From: Caryophanales bacterium | GTDB taxonomy: Bacteria; Bacillota_I; Bacilli_A; RFN20; CAG-826 | Assembly: GCA_016280685.1 (NCBI GenBank) | Contig: JAEEHE010000112.1 | Coordinates: forward strand, 1-18,010 | DNA: 18,010 nt | Direction of reading: 5' to 3' | Shown: positions 6,714 through 14,286 of the stretch, in pieces | Numbering within the stretch: position 1 is the stretch's first letter | How the letters are laid out: each line of letters opens with the position of its first letter | Position numbers and translations under genes: made by a program | Notes under the pieces: generated by a model | Seen by the model: the letters and a program-made list of their open reading frames with translations, nothing else | Told to the model about the DNA's origin: nothing | The model's database searches: none

Positions 6714-8089
6714 GTTACATTAAAGACAACTTTCTATTAGAAAGTAAAACTGCAGAAGAGTTATATCAAAAGTACGCGAATAAAATGCCTATTTTTGATT
6801 ATCACTGCCATCTATCAGAATATGAAATCTTAGAAAATAAAGAGTTTGATAACATCTATCAGATTTGGTTAAAGGGCGATCATTATAAATGGAGATTGAT
6901 GCGCAATTATGGTGTTGATGAACATTTGATTACTGGTGATGCCTCCGACAAAGAAAAATTCTTAACATATTGTGATGTTTTATCAACTGCGTTTGGTAAT
7001 CCTTTATATCATTGGAGTCAAGTGGAATTAAAGGAATTCTTTAACTGTGAGTTAGAGATTAATCAATCTAACGCTGAAAAGATTTGGGAAGAATGTAATA
7101 AATTTATTCATGAACATCACGTCACTCCACAATATTTAATTGAGAAGAGCAAGGTAACACATTTATTTACCACAAATGAAATCTTCGATGATTTAGAAGT
7201 GTTTAAGAAATTAAAAACCAAAAACTATAAGTTCCAAGTCACTCCCGCTTTTAGAGCGGACAAGATTATGAACATCGAGGCGGAAAGATATTTAGAATTC
7301 TTATCAAAGCTAGGGGAAATCCATGATTTGGATGAATTATTAAATAAAATCGAACAGAGATTATTAGACTTTATATCTATTGGATGTGTCGCGAGCGACA
7401 CAGCATTACAGGCTGTTTATGAAATTCCTTCTAAATATGACGCTTCACTTGTTTTTACAAAGAGATTAGAAGGAAAAGAGTTGTCTAATAAAGATGTCAA
7501 AGTGTTTAAAGGGTATCTCACATATTACTTATTGAAGTTATATGCGAAACATAACATTAGAAGCGAACTTCATATCGGAGCGATGAGAAATAATAATTCT
7601 GAAATGTTAAGAAAACTTGGTTTAGACACCGGATTTGATTCTATTGCTGAAGATAATAGCATCGCGAATTTATCTAGACTTATGGATCGATTAAATAATG
7701 AAAACAGTCTACCTCCGATGATAATTTTTAATTTAAATCCCAAAATGAATACGGAAATTATGACATTAATCGGTTGCTTCCAGGATTCTTCATTAAAAGG
7801 AAAGATTCAATATGGCGCAGCGTGGTGGTTCTTGGATAATAAAGTGGGAATGGAAAAACATTTACAAGATTTAACTGCGACAGGACATATTGGAGCGTTC
7901 CTTGGAATGCTTACCGATTCTCGTAGTTTCTTATCTTACCCACGTCATCATTATTTCCGTAGAATACTTTGTAATTATTTGGGAAAGATGATTGAAAAAG
8001 GTGAGATGACTCAAGACATGGATTTAGTTGGTAAAGTTATTGAAGACATCTCCTATAACAATGCGGTTCAGTATTTCTTTGGCAAATAA
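6710..8089 (+). CDS. uxaC: Uronate (glucuronate/galacturonate) isomerase
   Basis: 459 residues, the normal length. UxaC is an amidohydrolase-superfamily TIM barrel that isomerises galacturonate to tagaturonate and glucuronate to fructuronate. The metal-binding pair is H32 and H34 in FDYHCHLS. Other signatures are IWLKGDHYKWRLMRNYGV, the TPAFRADKI arginine segment, ELHIGAMRNNN, GAAWWFLDNKVGME, and the long conserved end LGMLTDSRSFLSYPRHHYFR. The start overlaps the uxaA stop and has an AAAGGAG ribosome site. Since uxaA and uxaB are present and no uxuA or uxuB is seen, the in vivo substrate is most likely galacturonate from pectin. Confidence 0.95.
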   Translation: MSYIKDNFLLESKTAEELYQKYANKMPIFDYHCHLSEYEILENKEFDNIYQIWLKGDHYKWRLMRNYGVDEHLITGDASDKEKFLTYCDVLSTAFGNPLYHWSQVELKEFFNCELEINQSNAEKIWEECNKFIHEHHVTPQYLIEKSKVTHLFTTNEIFDDLEVFKKLKTKNYKFQVTPAFRADKIMNIEAERYLEFLSKLGEIHDLDELLNKIEQRLLDFISIGCVASDTALQAVYEIPSKYDASLVFTKRLEGKELSNKDVKVFKGYLTYYLLKLYAKHNIRSELHIGAMRNNNSEMLRKLGLDTGFDSIAEDNSIANLSRLMDRLNNENSLPPMIIFNLNPKMNTEIMTLIGCFQDSSLKGKIQYGAAWWFLDNKVGMEKHLQDLTATGHIGAFLGMLTDSRSFLSYPRHHYFRRILCNYLGKMIEKGEMTQDMDLVGKVIEDISYNNAVQYFFGK

Positions 8090-8115
8090 CATAAAGTATT
8101 TAAAGGTTAGAAAAT

Positions 8116-8709
8116 ATGAAACAAGAACAATTCGAATGGATTCATAGTTGGTCTGATAACACAAATAATATAGACCTTCCAAGAGTGCTTCTTATTGGAG
8201 ATTCCATCACTAATGGTTATCAAGAAATAGTGAGAGAGATGTTGAGAGGAAAGTGCTATGTCGATTACATCGCTACAAGCTACACCCTTAACAGTCCTTT
8301 CTTCTATAAACTTATTGTTAATTATATGAACAATAATAAATATGATATTATCCACTTAAATCAAGGTTTGCATGGCTTTTCTATGTCCAAGAAAACATAT
8401 GAAGAGAAGTTAAGAAAACTAATTAATAAAATCCCTAGTTCCTCTAAAGTCATTCTTGCAGAATCTACTATTGTGAAGAAACCGGGAAATAAAACCATCG
8501 ATAAAAAATGGGGCAAGAAACTCGAAGAGAGAAACGGCTCTATTGATGAACTAGCAAAAGAGAAAAACCTTTCTATTAATCACTTATATGAAGTGAGCAA
8601 AAATATACCAAACGATTTAAGAAATGAAGATGGCTTCCATTATTTTTATAGCGGTTATCAAATGCTCGCTAAAGAAGTGGTGAACGCTATTGAAAAGATT
8701 ATTTTATGA
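8116..8709 (+). CDS. SGNH/GDSL-type hydrolase, probable carbohydrate esterase
   Basis: 197 residues with no signal peptide, so cytoplasmic. Block I is RVLLIGDSITNGY with the nucleophile Ser at S30. The block III region reads HLNQGLHGF, and block V is EDGFHY with D172 and His H175, about 22 residues before the end. SGNH enzymes remove acetyl or other acyl groups from sugars and lipids. Placed 26 bp after uxaC on the same strand, it may deacetylate pectin-derived oligosaccharides or uronates before isomerisation, an inference from context. Block III has Gln-Gly where many members have Gly-x-Asn-Asp, so the oxyanion Asn is displaced or supplied by N in NQG. The last codons overlap an IS remnant on the other strand. 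Confidence 0.75.
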   Translation: MKQEQFEWIHSWSDNTNNIDLPRVLLIGDSITNGYQEIVREMLRGKCYVDYIATSYTLNSPFFYKLIVNYMNNNKYDIIHLNQGLHGFSMSKKTYEEKLRKLINKIPSSSKVILAESTIVKKPGNKTIDKKWGKKLEERNGSIDELAKEKNLSINHLYEVSKNIPNDLRNEDGFHYFYSGYQMLAKEVVNAIEKIIL

Positions 8710-8767
8710 GTATTGCTTCTTTCAATTCCGAAGAATATTTCCTAAATTTTTGACCCTTACTAGCCAT
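8699..8767 (-). pseudogene. Truncated IS3-type transposase orfA (first 22 codons)
   Basis: On the minus strand a GGAGG ribosome site at 8775-8779 precedes ATG 8767, which reads MASKGQKFRKYSSELKEA and ends at TAA 8699-8701 after 22 codons. A basic 'KGQKF.KYS.E.K...' N-terminus is typical of the helix-turn-helix OrfA of IS3-family elements. The rest of orfA, orfB and the right end are gone. The break falls inside the last codons of the SGNH gene, so an insertion or deletion probably created the present junction. Confidence 0.55.
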
Positions 8768-8770
8768 AAT

Positions 8771-8810
8771 AAAACCTCCTAACGTTTAATCTACGTTAAG
8801 AGGCTTTTTA
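8771..8810 (+). terminator. Bidirectional hairpin terminator between convergent genes
   Basis: Bases 8775-8784 pair with 8794-8803 (one C-A mismatch) around a 9-base loop. On the plus strand it is followed by CTTTTTATTT, on the minus strand by GGTTTTATT. It can stop both the uxa/SGNH transcript and the beta-mannosidase transcript. The left arm also contains the GGAGG ribosome site of the IS remnant, so the hairpin may come from that element. Confidence 0.65.
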
Positions 8811-8859
8811 TTTCTTGTGAACTATTTGGGGTTCAGTTCAATAAATCCTTATCCTTTAT

Positions 8860-11256
8860 TTATTTACAAATGTCGTTTAAGAATCTGATTTCCATCTTCT
8901 CATAATCTAGTGGATGAGTAGAGGAGATGATGACTTTTTGTTTTGGTAAGAGATTGAAGTAATTATCGGATAAAACACAATTGTTATCATGTGGTTCGAT
9001 ATAGATATCCTTTGTGTAATAATCAGTCTCGATAGAGAATGATTTATCATCAATTCTTGTCACCTTGAGATGCGGCACTTGATAGTGTAAGTCCATATCT
9101 TTTAATTTCTGATAGAAGTTATTGGATAAAAGGTGATCGTTCTTGTCTCTTAATTCTACATAGATGACTAAATCGTCTCTATTAAATGGATCATCTAATT
9201 CTAATGCATAGGCATATGATGTTTTATCGACTTTGCAATTAACGATTCTCTCATCGAGAATATGACCATTAAAATCTCTTAATGAGTAGTGGACTTCATA
9301 TTCCTTATTCTCTTTCGTGTCATTAGATACAGCGATAAGAATTTTGTTATCTTTTGCCTCAACACTTATCAAATGAGGAGCGTAGAATCTTCTCGAATAA
9401 TAGTGAAGCGCTTTAATGCCGAAATAATAATCTATAGAGCTCCAAGATTGTCCTGGCCAATCATCATTTAATTGCCAATATAATGTGCCGTTACATCTCT
9501 CTTTATTTCTCCTCAAGTGTTCCGCGCACATCTTAATACCTTCCGCTTGCGAGAGTTGAGAGAGGTAGATTAAATCTTTGAAGTTAGTCGGTTCTCTATA
9601 AAGAGATTTTGCATAATGGATGATTTTATAGTTACAGGATTTATTCTTTTGATGGCAATCCATAACAGGAGATTCTAAATCCCAATCTTCTTCAATTGTA
9701 TATTTCATAACAGTGTCATAAGTAGGGATAGACTGACAGCCATATTCTGATAATAATCTCGGATAGATAGTGTGGAAATATTCAAATGGTTGCAAACCAT
9801 GCCACACCGCCCAGTTATGAGCGTCTAAATAATTGTTATCTGCCGGTTTCTCCATATAAGGTTCACCAGATGTCGGAGAAGAAGTTAGATAATAGATATC
9901 CATTTCTTCTTTGACGATTTTGGGTAAATATTCTAAGAATAATCTCTGATATTTTTCTTTATAAACATCGTTGCGATTAACCACTTGTTCTTCCACTTCA
10001 TTATTTCCTGATAGCAACATGAGAGAAGCGTGGTGTCTAATTCTTCTTAAATTAGATCTCACTTCTTCGTTCACCAATAAGCGATAGTCAGTGTCATCGG
10101 AGTCATAAGTAAAACAAGCGAACATTAAATCTTGGAATATTAAGATACCAAATTCATCGCATGTATCATAGAAATCATCGTCGGGGTAATAGCCTCCACC
10201 CCAGACACGAATAACATTGTGATTGAAGTCTTTAACTAAATTTAATAGTCTTCTTGTTCTCTCGGGTGTCACTCTTTGAAGAATGACATCTTGGGGAATA
10301 TAGTCCGAGCCTTTTAAGAAGACATGGACATCATTAACATAGATCGCTAAGTTACGACCATATTCATCATTAGAATCATCGATACGAATCTTTCTGATGC
10401 CAATTCTCTTATGAGTAGTTTGTTCTTCCTTATCATTACTAATAACAAAATCTAAATCATAGAGGTTTTGTTCTCCGAAACCATTTGGCCACCAAAGAAG
10501 TGGTTTATCGATAATAAAACTAAAATGATTTTCTCGATTAAATTCTTGTGTTATTTCCGATAATATTTGGCCTTTTAATGATAGTTTTGCAGTGATTTTG
10601 CCATTTCCGACCTTGCGATATTTAGTGGTTAAATCAACTTGGACTTGGCCATTATCTAAGAAAGTTATCTTGTGTCTAAATTGTTCGAAGTGTCCTAAGG
10701 TAGTGGACAAGATATAAATGTCTCTATATATACCCATGTCACCTAAGTTTGGTCCCCAGTCCCAACCGAACATACAGTTAGATTTTCTAATGACACTTGT
10801 TTTTGGTTCGACAAAATAGGCAGCTTCTTGTTCCGGTCCGAAATATTCATTGTTCTTATAATTCCAGACATATTGATATGGGGAAGTGAAATGAATTCTT
10901 ATGTGGTTATGTTCTTTTAAGATTTCTTTCGCTAATAATATCTTTTGAGGGAGATGCATATCTTTGTTTCTAAAGATAAATTCATCGTTGATATAGATAT
11001 CTGCGATGGTATCAATACCATCGAAGCAAAGAAAATTATCTTGCTTCAATTGTTCTTTACTTAAATCGAAATCTTTTTCAAAATCAAAATCTTCAAAAGA
11101 GATTTTCTTGGTCTCATATTCATTCATCCGATAATAAGGATCTTCAATGAGATTATTTTCTAATAATGCGCTTAAAACTGAGCCAGGCATTTGGGCTTTA
11201 ATGTTTTGGTATTTCGGTGAGTTAATGATCCATTCACCATTAAGATTAGTTTTCAT
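8860..11256 (-). CDS. Beta-mannosidase, glycoside hydrolase family 2
   Basis: 798 residues, in the normal range for GH2 beta-mannosidases. It removes non-reducing beta-D-mannose from manno-oligosaccharides or glycan cores. Domains in order: jelly-roll sugar-binding domain (about 1-170, with QMPGSVLSALLENNLIEDPY and GIDTIADIYIND, ending in FGWDWGPNLGDMGIYRDI), Ig-like domain with PLLWWPNGFGEQNLYDL, and TIM barrel with RVWGGGYYPDDDFYDTCDEF. The acid/base is E420 in LLSGNNEVEE and the nucleophile E504 in LLSEYGCQS. WQLNDDWPGQSW ends the barrel, with beta domains after it. There is no signal peptide, so the substrate must be imported. It is convergent with the uxa operon. The ribosome site before ATG 11256 is weak, and a toxin-antitoxin remnant sits directly upstream. 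Confidence 0.93.
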   Translation of the reverse strand: MKTNLNGEWIINSPKYQNIKAQMPGSVLSALLENNLIEDPYYRMNEYETKKISFEDFDFEKDFDLSKEQLKQDNFLCFDGIDTIADIYINDEFIFRNKDMHLPQKILLAKEILKEHNHIRIHFTSPYQYVWNYKNNEYFGPEQEAAYFVEPKTSVIRKSNCMFGWDWGPNLGDMGIYRDIYILSTTLGHFEQFRHKITFLDNGQVQVDLTTKYRKVGNGKITAKLSLKGQILSEITQEFNRENHFSFIIDKPLLWWPNGFGEQNLYDLDFVISNDKEEQTTHKRIGIRKIRIDDSNDEYGRNLAIYVNDVHVFLKGSDYIPQDVILQRVTPERTRRLLNLVKDFNHNVIRVWGGGYYPDDDFYDTCDEFGILIFQDLMFACFTYDSDDTDYRLLVNEEVRSNLRRIRHHASLMLLSGNNEVEEQVVNRNDVYKEKYQRLFLEYLPKIVKEEMDIYYLTSSPTSGEPYMEKPADNNYLDAHNWAVWHGLQPFEYFHTIYPRLLSEYGCQSIPTYDTVMKYTIEEDWDLESPVMDCHQKNKSCNYKIIHYAKSLYREPTNFKDLIYLSQLSQAEGIKMCAEHLRRNKERCNGTLYWQLNDDWPGQSWSSIDYYFGIKALHYYSRRFYAPHLISVEAKDNKILIAVSNDTKENKEYEVHYSLRDFNGHILDERIVNCKVDKTSYAYALELDDPFNRDDLVIYVELRDKNDHLLSNNFYQKLKDMDLHYQVPHLKVTRIDDKSFSIETDYYTKDIYIEPHDNNCVLSDNYFNLLPKQKVIISSTHPLDYEKMEIRFLNDICK

Positions 11257-11303
11257 ATTAAATATGATATTCTTCTATTAATTCTCATTCAATATTAGGT
11301 CAA

Positions 11304-11357
11304 TTAATATAATTGATTTTTCAATTCTTCATCTACTCTAATTTGCAATATTGCCAT
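11304..11357 (-). pseudogene. Truncated RelB/DinJ-type antitoxin gene (17 codons)
   Basis: A good AAGGAG ribosome site precedes ATG 11357, which reads MAILQIRVDEELKNQLY and stops. 'M...I.IRVDEELK.Q' is the N-terminal beta strand and helix of RelB/DinJ ribbon-helix-helix antitoxins. The rest of the antitoxin and any RelE/YafQ toxin are missing. It lies in the 167-base gap between the acyltransferase and the beta-mannosidase, so its promoter may now drive the beta-mannosidase. Confidence 0.5.
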
Positions 11358-11383
11358 TGTTGTTCTCCTTTGTTTAAGAAAGG

Positions 11384-11397
11384 TACATAACAATGTA
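11384..11397 (-). promoter_or_regulatory. Palindrome upstream of the antitoxin remnant
   Basis: TACATAACAATGTA has inverted arms of 5 around 4 bases and starts 27 bases before the remnant's ATG. RelB/DinJ proteins repress their own promoters by binding short palindromes, so this may be a fossil operator. The short arms make the call weak. Confidence 0.3.
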
Positions 11398-11423
11398 TAT
11401 GCAACGTAAATACAACCCAATTA

Positions 11424-12671
11424 TTATTTTAGTTTATCTTTCATTAAATCGTAGATGTGTTCTACAGCGAAATGTATCTTTGTTAATTCTTTATATTTAT
11501 TTAAAGGATAGATGAAGTATGTGTCTTTATTATCCGCCAGTTCTAGCATTGGTCCTCTATTCAGATAATCGTATTCAATGTGGATAGCGTAGCTTAATAA
11601 TGAAGAACGATGGAATGAGAAGTTATTATCGGTTCCCTTAAGATTAAACCCCTCTTTTATATCATGAGTTAAATAGTAGTGGCCTTCTTGAGGAACGAAG
11701 CCTATTTTCGCTCCTAATAGTTTTTCCACTCTCACTTCATCTTCAAAATGATAAGAACCGTTTAATACTTCTTGTTTAACGCATTCTTTTTCCCATTTAT
11801 ACCATTTACTTGGATAATCGAATTTTGTGTCTCCATTGACGCATTTTAATTGTCCGTTTTCTAAATAGTCATATATGACTCCACAGTGGTCGCATTTTAA
11901 GAAGTGTGTTTCGGAAGACATCTCAAATTCTGTATTACAATGTGGACACTTATAAAGGATTCTTTCTAATCCGACTGCGCGTTTTTCATATTTGATGAGG
12001 ATGTTTTTCTTTCTTATCCATTCTTCTTCCGAATTATAGAATTTACTCTCGATCTTTTCTTGTATCTCTTGCGCACTTAAAGTCTCTAAATCACTTTTAG
12101 TGATAATGGTTTCAATTTCATTAATAATTGGGTGAACTTTTCTGACTTTATGATCGCTCCATTGTGGACAATAAAGATAATTACCATGTTCTCTATTTAA
12201 CACCACAGGAGCATTCGCTAATTTGGCAAATCTACCGAGGCTCTTATCTATTCTTTCTACTTCACCTGTAAAGGAATATCTAGCTTCTGGATAAATCACT
12301 AAAATCTTCTTTTTATTAAGAACTTCTAAATATCTCATCGCTCCTTTGGGATCATTGGTGAATTTTCTTTTAGCTAAAACACCAATTCTTCTAAAGATAA
12401 AGAAACGGGGAATAAATTCTTCCACTGTACTGATCCAATAAACACGATGAGGAAATGTCAGACAAAGTGCCATATAAAAGTCCAACATCGAAGCATGGGT
12501 GGATATCAAGATATAAGGTGGCTTTGGTAATTTATTATGTTTAACTATTTTCGCTCTATTTTTGAGTTTATTTACTAAACCAATAATCCAAATAACAATA
12601 TAAAAAATAAGCCAAGTTCTATGATAAGGAAGATTGGGGTCTATTTGAGGATATGTCTTTTCTTTCTTCAC
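11424..12671 (-). CDS. PlsC-like acyltransferase fused to a C-terminal zinc ribbon
   Basis: 415 residues. A hydrophobic segment at about 19-34 (TWLIFYIVIWIIGLV) anchors it in the membrane. The PlsC (LPLAT) domain follows with the catalytic H-x4-D as H59-ASML-D64, and a second block YPEARYS (127-133) in place of the usual FPEGTRS. Such enzymes transfer acyl chains to lysophosphatidic acid or related lysolipids. After it comes a zinc ribbon, CPHC (C242, C245) and CDHC (C260, C263), then about 150 residues I do not recognise. Plain PlsC proteins are about 200-250 residues, so the extension is unusual and may bind nucleic acid, protein or lipid head groups. The start is GTG 12671; no ribosome site is seen and TATAAT lies only 6 bases upstream. 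Confidence 0.75.
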   Translation of the reverse strand: MKKEKTYPQIDPNLPYHRTWLIFYIVIWIIGLVNKLKNRAKIVKHNKLPKPPYILISTHASMLDFYMALCLTFPHRVYWISTVEEFIPRFFIFRRIGVLAKRKFTNDPKGAMRYLEVLNKKKILVIYPEARYSFTGEVERIDKSLGRFAKLANAPVVLNREHGNYLYCPQWSDHKVRKVHPIINEIETIITKSDLETLSAQEIQEKIESKFYNSEEEWIRKKNILIKYEKRAVGLERILYKCPHCNTEFEMSSETHFLKCDHCGVIYDYLENGQLKCVNGDTKFDYPSKWYKWEKECVKQEVLNGSYHFEDEVRVEKLLGAKIGFVPQEGHYYLTHDIKEGFNLKGTDNNFSFHRSSLLSYAIHIEYDYLNRGPMLELADNKDTYFIYPLNKYKELTKIHFAVEHIYDLMKDKLK

Positions 12672-12677
12672 AAAATA

Positions 12678-12706
12678 ATTATATTGCCCAAGTGTTTTTA
12701 TGAAGA
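12678..12706 (-). promoter_or_regulatory. Promoter of the PlsC-like gene, possibly leaderless
   Basis: On the minus strand a consensus -10 TATAAT occupies 12683-12678, with a weak -35 TCTTCA 17 bp upstream (12706-12701). Transcription would begin about 7 bases later, essentially at the GTG start codon 12671. The -35 overlaps the T-tract of the preceding terminator. Confidence 0.45.
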
Positions 12707-12730
12707 AGAAAAAACTACCAAGCGGTAGTT
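12703..12730 (-). terminator. Terminator of the secreted-protein gene
   Basis: On the minus strand AACTACC (12730-12724) pairs perfectly with GGTAGTT (12719-12713) around the loop GCTT, followed by TTTTTCTTCTTC. It starts 9 bases after the stop codon at 12739 and separates that gene from the PlsC-like gene. Confidence 0.8.
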
Positions 12731-12738
12731 CTTTAAAT

Positions 12739-14073
12739 TTATTCGGTTGCTGGTTCCGCTACTGGTTCAGTCACGGTTATTGTATTTGATATCGTGCCAA
12801 CCTGTCTATTATAACCATAAACTATTGTGGCAGTAACAGTAACGGTTCCTGTATCAAGGCCTCTAAGATAGAACGGGGCCCTACAAACAACATTGTCCCA
12901 TTCCACTTGTTCAACGATAGGATTATCGAAAGCAAATGTACAACTATGGAAGGCACCCACCCATGAAACTTTGAACCAATAGGGTTTCGCATCATTTATT
13001 CCAAAAGATGTTCCATTATTGAAAATACCTAATGATGAGGAGGTGAAATTGATTCGTAAATTATCAATAACGCAAGAACCTGTATTGATTTTGATTCCGT
13101 TTACTTCAGAATTAATCTTGGTGTTTACATCTTGCCATTTTCCATCCACTTTATAACCAGAAATAACTGGGCTTAAAGCAGAAATAGGAACTTCAACATG
13201 ATACCAATCATCTTGGATATTAGTTATTTTATAACTACTATGTTTGCTTGAATCGATAGTGGAGCCAACTGTGCTTGTATTCAACATTAATGAAACTGTT
13301 TTACCATAGTTTATATTTGAGGTTTTTAAATCAAACTCTACTATTTTGTTGGCAATATCTTTTACAGCATATGTTCTTCCAAAACCTAAAATCATCCAAC
13401 TTGAACCGCCGGTTTTTGTGAATTTAATTGCTTCTCCGCCATTACTATTGGGAGATACTTCAGTTGTTTCTTTTTCGTAAGTAATATTATCGCTTGTCGC
13501 TATAACATTTTCTTTTTTAGCAAAATCAATATCTTCTAATGGGGTATTTCCTTCACAAGAATAACCAAGAGTAACGGATTCCACATTAACTAAATTGTTG
13601 CTTTCATCCCAACAATAGAAACGTACATATCTCCAATTATTTGCGACTGTTGTGGGTTCTCCACTAGTGAGTTGGCCAACTTCTTTCCAGTCAGTACCGT
13701 TATAGGATGATAATAGCCATAGTTCAGCGCCTTCTCCAGCAGTGAAGTTAGCGACGACGTTATCGATACCTTTATAGTCATAACCAGAAGTAGTAGCACC
13801 AAAATAACCTTGATGTCCAAGAGTGACATGTCCATTGCTATTATCTCTAGCGTTATGGTATTCCCAAATAATACCTTTCTCGTCGATATCATTTGTTCCT
13901 TCACCATTAGTAAGTTCTGGAGAATTGCTATTATTTAAAGTAATGGTATAAGCACTAGCGTGAGTAGGGCTTAATAAATTAGTTGATCCAGCAAAAAGAG
14001 CACCTGCTATCGAGACTGGTAACATGGTTGTGCCAACTGCGAGAACGATCTTTTTTGCTTTATCAATAACCAT
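12739..14073 (-). CDS. Secreted multi-domain protein, putative carbohydrate-binding
   Basis: About 444 residues from ATG 14073. The N-terminus MVIDKAKKIVLAVGTTMLPV, followed by SIAGALFAGSTNLLSPTHASA, is a long Sec signal peptide with cleavage likely after THASA. Mature regions: first a beta-sandwich segment with GHVTLGHQGYFGATTSGYDY and SSYNGTDWKEVGQL, a 'single-site measured by display' style fold common in discoidin-like surface modules; then a CBM-like domain (AIKFTKTGGSSWMILGFG to GSCVIDNLRINF); then an Ig-like domain ending GTVTVTATIVYGYNRQVGTI. No LPxTG, transmembrane anchor or catalytic motif is seen. It probably stays loosely at the surface and binds glycans. An in-frame TTG at 14088 adds five residues before the charged start and is less likely. 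Confidence 0.6.
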   Translation of the reverse strand: MVIDKAKKIVLAVGTTMLPVSIAGALFAGSTNLLSPTHASAYTITLNNSNSPELTNGEGTNDIDEKGIIWEYHNARDNSNGHVTLGHQGYFGATTSGYDYKGIDNVVANFTAGEGAELWLLSSYNGTDWKEVGQLTSGEPTTVANNWRYVRFYCWDESNNLVNVESVTLGYSCEGNTPLEDIDFAKKENVIATSDNITYEKETTEVSPNSNGGEAIKFTKTGGSSWMILGFGRTYAVKDIANKIVEFDLKTSNINYGKTVSLMLNTSTVGSTIDSSKHSSYKITNIQDDWYHVEVPISALSPVISGYKVDGKWQDVNTKINSEVNGIKINTGSCVIDNLRINFTSSSLGIFNNGTSFGINDAKPYWFKVSWVGAFHSCTFAFDNPIVEQVEWDNVVCRAPFYLRGLDTGTVTVTATIVYGYNRQVGTISNTITVTEPVAEPATE

Positions 14074-14107
14074 ATACGTTTCTAACAATAGAAATTGTTA
14101 TTTTTTT

Positions 14108-14136
14108 ATATTAATTACATTAATTTTTGATGTCAA
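14108..14136 (-). promoter_or_regulatory. Promoter of the secreted-protein gene
   Basis: On the minus strand a perfect -35 TTGACA (14136-14131) is followed after 17 bp by TAATAT (14113-14108). Transcription would start near 14101, giving a leader of about 28 bases with no clear ribosome site before ATG 14073. Confidence 0.6.
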
Positions 14137-14242
14137 AATTTTTTTAACACGAAAAAAGACATAAATACTAAAAAATAAGAAATAATCAAACAAAACTATT
14201 ATTGATAAATTTTTATTTTTTTCTTCTTTCAAACATTTGTTT

Positions 14243-14271
14243 ATTACAAAATAATAAAAGTTAGATACAAT
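14243..14271 (+). promoter_or_regulatory. Promoter of the RCK_C-domain membrane protein gene
   Basis: -35 ATTACA (14243-14248) and -10 TACAAT (14266-14271) are 17 bp apart. The start codon at 14287 is 15 bases after the -10, so the leader is only about 8-9 bases, too short for a normal ribosome site; none is seen. Confidence 0.5.
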
Positions 14272-14286
14272 ATATCCGGTACATTT

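Noticed and set aside
13590..13907. 105-codon minus-strand frame inside the secreted-protein gene
   Set aside because: It is a second frame on the same strand, with no ribosome site and no domain; the signal-peptide frame is clearly the real one.
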